Assembly (NCBI GenBank): GCA_034696485.1
Contig: JAQIWT010001311.1
Location: 1 to 11,387, forward strand
DNA: 11,387 nucleotides
From: Isohypsibius dastychi
Lineage: Eukaryota; Tardigrada; Eutardigrada; Parachela; Isohypsibiidae
Direction of reading: 5' to 3'
How positions within the stretch are numbered: the first letter of the stretch is position 1; every line of letters starts with the position of its first letter. This document shows, piece after piece, positions 8,313-11,387 of the stretch. The position numbers and the translations under genes are program-made. A model generated the notes under the pieces. That model saw only the letters and a program-made list of their open reading frames with translations. It had not been told where the DNA came from and did no database searches.

Positions 8313-11300
8313 TCAGCGACGGCGATCTCGGTCCGTTCTTTCGCGATCGGAATCACGACGATCTCGATCACGTCGATCCCGTTCCGCGCGTCGTTCACGG
8401 TCGCGTTCTGAAGAACGACGGCGCTCTCGACTCTTTGACCGGCTCCGAGTTCGACGACGACGTGATTCTCTGAAATCAAAAACAAATTTCAAAAAATTAA
8501 GCCAACAAGCTTTCAGGAAATTTCGTAAACTGAAAAAATCACATGATTTTGGACGAAATTTTGCGAACTTCATCTTCAAAAAATAATCATTCGTTGTTCG
8601 CCAAAATTTGACGGCAAACTCACCGATCGCGATCCGAATCACGGTGACGACTCCTTTCGGCTTCCCGAGGACGACCTTCGCGATCTCGTGAACGTTCTCT
8701 TGATCGAGAATGGCCGTTCCGTCTGAAAATTAGTCACAAACTTCATGCCAATCCGGGACAACGGTAATCGAAAATGCACACACTTCCGGTGCTTTCCAAA
8801 AGTAAATGTTCCAACGTTATTTGGGAAAGAAAGCATGACTTACGTTTCTGCCGGTTTGGATGCACCGAGATCTTCCATGGCTTCTTGGAGTGACTTGATT
8901 GATCGCTGAACACGTTCATCTTCCGCCACCTTGGATGATTCAATAATCGCCAACGCGGCAGACAATTTCTTCAACGCTTCCGGTGCATCTGAAAATTTTT
9001 AAACAAATTCATTGCAAAACCGAAACAAAACTTATGTCAACAGAAGTAATGTTGGGGACAAAAGTCAAACGAAAGCAAGCAGAAATCCGAAAACTTGAAC
9101 TAAGTTCCCGCGAGATTTTTCCAGATTATCTGAATCAGCCCAAATCCTCCAAATAACAAAAACATCGTACCTGTTTTACATTCCGCTGCAGCTCTGGAAA
9201 GTGCATTTCCGGCAATCTGTTTCATCTGTGTAACAACTCCTTCATAGTCTTCACTTCCGGGAACCAGAGCGTTGGCAATATCCGCCATCGACCTGTGACA
9301 ATATTCGTACAAATATGTGAAAAACTCATTTAAGCTTCTACCTACTCTTGTTGTCCTCCCATGCCACCAAGTTGTCCGAAAAACGCAGGGTTAACATGAG
9401 GCGCCGGCGCAAGTCCACCCATTTGCATTCTGGCTAATCCATGTGGAATTCCGAATGCCGCTGCAGCAGCAGCTGAACAAAAAAAAGCGAAAATTCAAAA
9501 TTGTTTTCTTTTGGAGAAAAGCAATCCGAACTCACCTGTAGGATCCCACTGCATCCCCATCATACGCGGATCCTGGAAATGGAAAAACAACAAATAAGCT
9601 AAAGAATAATATGCAAATCAATAAGAAGAGAGGGAACCAATCTACAAATGCAGCATTTGAATTCATCATATTCGAGAATATTTGAATTGTTTTTGGGCGA
9701 CCTGCAAACCGAAGTGATATGGTGATCCCGGTTTTCTGATTTACAGAACAATCAAATTTTAGAACTGGAAAATACATCAAGGTCTCAAAAAATCGATTAT
9801 CAAGAAAAACTCCAAAAAACCTGAATTGATTTCGGTAGATTTTCTAGAAACATTTCACCATTTCCGGTTGAACGGCTTTTTCATTCAAAATTTTAACAAA
9901 GTCTGAACAAAAAAAAACCCAGAAATTTCACGGAAGTTTTCAGCCATCAATCTCGAATTATTCAGTTTATGTGATCATTACCTATACGACATAAACAATA
10001 TTATTTTAAAGTACAAAGAGATATCTTGCGCAATCTGCATCTTTCGAAGCATATCGATGTACTAGTTAGTAGGTGCGAATTATTTGCAGAAATATTCTGA
10101 CCGCCGTTTTCATGACTTTGTCTCACCATCGGCATTCCCGGCATCCTTCCCGGAAACGGTCTCATTCCAGCCAATCCTGGCATTCCCATTCCCATCGGGA
10201 AACGTGGCATACCTCCCGGCATCATCCCGGGGAATCGAGGTGGCATTCTTGGTCGATTGGCGTTCATCGGATTCATGGGATTATTCTGATTCATCTGATT
10301 GCGATTCATCCCGTCATTTCCGCCTCTTCCCATATCCATCCCACGATTTCCGCCCTGATTGCCGCCTTGACCATTTGAACCTTGATTTCCACCTCGGCCG
10401 ACACCCTCGTTCTTTCGGGCTTGCGCATCGAATGTGTTTAAAGCTTGGCGGGAGAATGGAACGCAGACCGGAAACTGACCTTGAAGCTCCCTGCAAAGAG
10501 AATGCCAACGTGTTTGGAATGAACCACTTGAAAAAGATCGAAAGGAAAATTCCGCCAAAAAGCAGGACTCAAATTTAGCTGTAATTTTCTCACCAATTCG
10601 GTCATAACTGAACCAAAATCGTGCCAAAAGATATCAGTTGACCCGAAAAGGGCAGATTTTTTATCTATTACAACATCGAATTTCCTTGAAAATCTATGTG
10701 AAATTCATGATTCGTTTTGAATTTTAAGACAGAAAATAGTAGAATCAATGAAAATAAGTGCGATAAAAACTCACTGACCAAAAAAGCGAAGGTTTTGAAT
10801 AGTTCACCATGAAAAATTCCAAATGTCCACAAAAAGTCGAATTTATTTTATTCTTTACTAAATATCAATTAGACTCCATTGGAATAAATCATTTACAACA
10901 ATGAACACGAATCAAATCAAACTCAAATCAAGCTTGGAAAACATGCCCCGACGTGAACAAAAGGCAACAAGCAGAATAAAAGAAAAGAACAATTTCAATG
11001 TATCGCTTCGAAAAAAACCCCATAAAGTGCCGAGAATAACAATATCAGAAGCATCTATTTCCGACTTCACTTCACGATACACATATAGCTCGTGTTAAAA
11101 ACAAGCAATTATTTAAAAACAATTATTCGTTCACATTAGAAATTTAGCAATGAAGACCGGAAGTCCGCACAGAAAATTCGTGCCGAGTTTTTTACCAGAA
11201 ACTCAATTTCAGAATCCACGAACCGAAACACTTGGGAAACACAAGAGGACAAATCAACAAAAGAAACATACTTTTTTGACATTTCCTGCTGAAGAAACCG

Positions 11301-11387
11301 CGATGTCTCCTCCGATCCAACGACGACGATGGCGAATCCTTTCGACTGTCCATTCGACCGATTCTCATGAATTCGGATCTCAAAAAT
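8313..11387 (-). CDS. CPSF6: Cleavage factor Im 68-kDa subunit (CPSF6), 5' end outside window
   Basis: Eight exons in transcript order: 11387-11272, 10490-10127, 9572-9536, 9472-9346, 9292-9171, 8988-8844, 8722-8624, 8469-8313. They give 1167 in-phase bases, 388 visible residues and TGA at 8315-8313. The nuclear protein pairs with the 25-kDa NUDIX subunit, binds UGUA-containing pre-mRNA and steers poly(A) site choice. Visible parts: the back half of an RRM with HENRSNGQSKGFAIVVVG (7-24), including RNP1; a Gly/Asn/Met/Pro-rich stretch (about 69-160); APAPHVNPAFF (193-203), a signature also in human CPSF6; the conserved helical region EDYEGVV...DAPEALKKLSAALAIIESSKVAEDERVQRSIKSLQEAM (about 229-295); and an Arg/Ser/Asp/Glu-rich C-terminus (304-388), expected to mediate nuclear import and splicing-factor contacts. 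The RRM front and start codon lie beyond base 11387. It could equally be called the single CPSF6/CPSF7 ancestor. I am sure of the family and fairly sure of each exon. Confidence 0.93.
8316..8469 (-). repeat. Low-complexity Arg-Ser-Asp coding repeat
   Basis: The last CPSF6 exon is built from CGN and GAT/TCN codons giving alternating R-D, R-S and R-E dipeptides (ESRRRRTRSRSKSRERRRSS and onward). It continues the weaker RS/RD character of the exon at 8624-8722. Such RS-like domains are typical of the C-terminus of this family and are targets of SR kinases and transportin-3; that role here is by analogy. Confidence 0.85.
9573..10126 (-). other. CPSF6 intron, 554 bases, no recognisable content
   Basis: Runs from donor GTGAGA after the MPM codons to acceptor TTTCCAG before DPRMMGMQWDPT. 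The 208-codon open frame over the upstream exon runs past this donor into the intron, but the composition changes sharply there and the downstream exon joins in phase 0. An ETS-like TTCCGG occurs at about 9861. Otherwise nothing is recognisable. Confidence 0.8.
10127..10490 (-). repeat. Met/Gly/Asn/Pro-rich coding repeat of CPSF6
   Basis: Within this exon residues read first as GGNQG/NGQGG-type repeats, then NQMNQNNPMNPMNANRP, then PRMPPRFPGMMPGGMPRFPMGMGMPG and similar. This is where human CPSF6 has its long proline-rich segment. The compositional bias also creates a long plus-strand open frame (10084-10578), which is a shadow. Confidence 0.85.
10491..11271 (-). other. CPSF6 intron, 781 bases, no recognisable content
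   Basis: Begins with donor GTATGT inside the RRM coding region and ends CTTTGCAG before GELQGQFPVC, splitting a Lys codon. AT-rich. A 65-codon Lys/Ser-rich plus-strand frame (10901-11098) shows no family signal. An ETS-like CCGGAAGT is at 11157-11164. Confidence 0.8.

Noticed and set aside
10084-10578. A 164-codon plus-strand open frame.
   Set aside because: It lies opposite the compositionally biased CPSF6 exon, and its Ser/Pro/His-rich translation is the antisense of the Met/Gly/Asn codons.
10901-11098. A 65-codon Lys/Ser-rich plus-strand frame in a CPSF6 intron.
   Set aside because: Composition follows the AT-rich intron and nothing suggests an independent nested gene.
1-11387. tRNA, rRNA, spliced-leader RNA, CRISPR arrays, viral or transposase genes.
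   Set aside because: I looked for their typical signatures on both strands and saw none. Covariance-model searches would be needed to exclude small structured RNAs.

Overview
The window is invertebrate-animal nuclear DNA. It holds two protein genes on the minus strand, both split by GT-AG introns, in AT-rich sequence with no bacterial-style operons. I can place 16 complete introns (53 to 896 bases) and every exon junction keeps the reading frame. The protein families are animal ones, but I cannot fix the phylum. A nematode or other ecdysozoan is possible; no spliced-leader gene is visible, and the splice acceptors are not the strong TTTTCAG type of Caenorhabditis.

Layout from left to right. 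(1) Bases 1-360 hold degenerate TTCGGG-type repeats. (2) Bases 361-1450 may hold the last exons of an unrecognised plus-strand gene. A 522-base hAT-like miniature transposon (579-1100) with short terminal inverted repeats and an imperfect 8-base target duplication lies inside what would be its last intron. (3) Bases 1502-5823, minus strand: a complete ten-exon gene for a 511-residue SLC2A/GLUT-type facilitated sugar transporter, starting with a 12-base coding exon. (4) Bases 5824-8312: intergenic sequence with the likely transporter promoter (a perfect CRE palindrome and a duplicated GATA-containing motif) on the left and the 3' region of the next gene on the right. (5) Bases 8313-11387, minus strand: the C-terminal 388 residues of the 68-kDa subunit of mammalian-type cleavage factor I (CPSF6/CFIm68), entering the window in the middle of its RRM and ending in an Arg/Ser/Asp-rich domain.

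The two genes are head-to-tail on the same strand, about 2.5 kb apart, and have no evident functional link: one imports sugar at the plasma membrane, the other helps choose poly(A) sites in the nucleus. The most unusual items are the transposon in a probable intron, the substitutions at substrate-path positions of the transporter, the Met/Gly/Asn-rich replacement of the usual proline-rich centre of CPSF6, and a strong excess of the octamer ACTTCCGG. I see no convincing wholly new biological system here.
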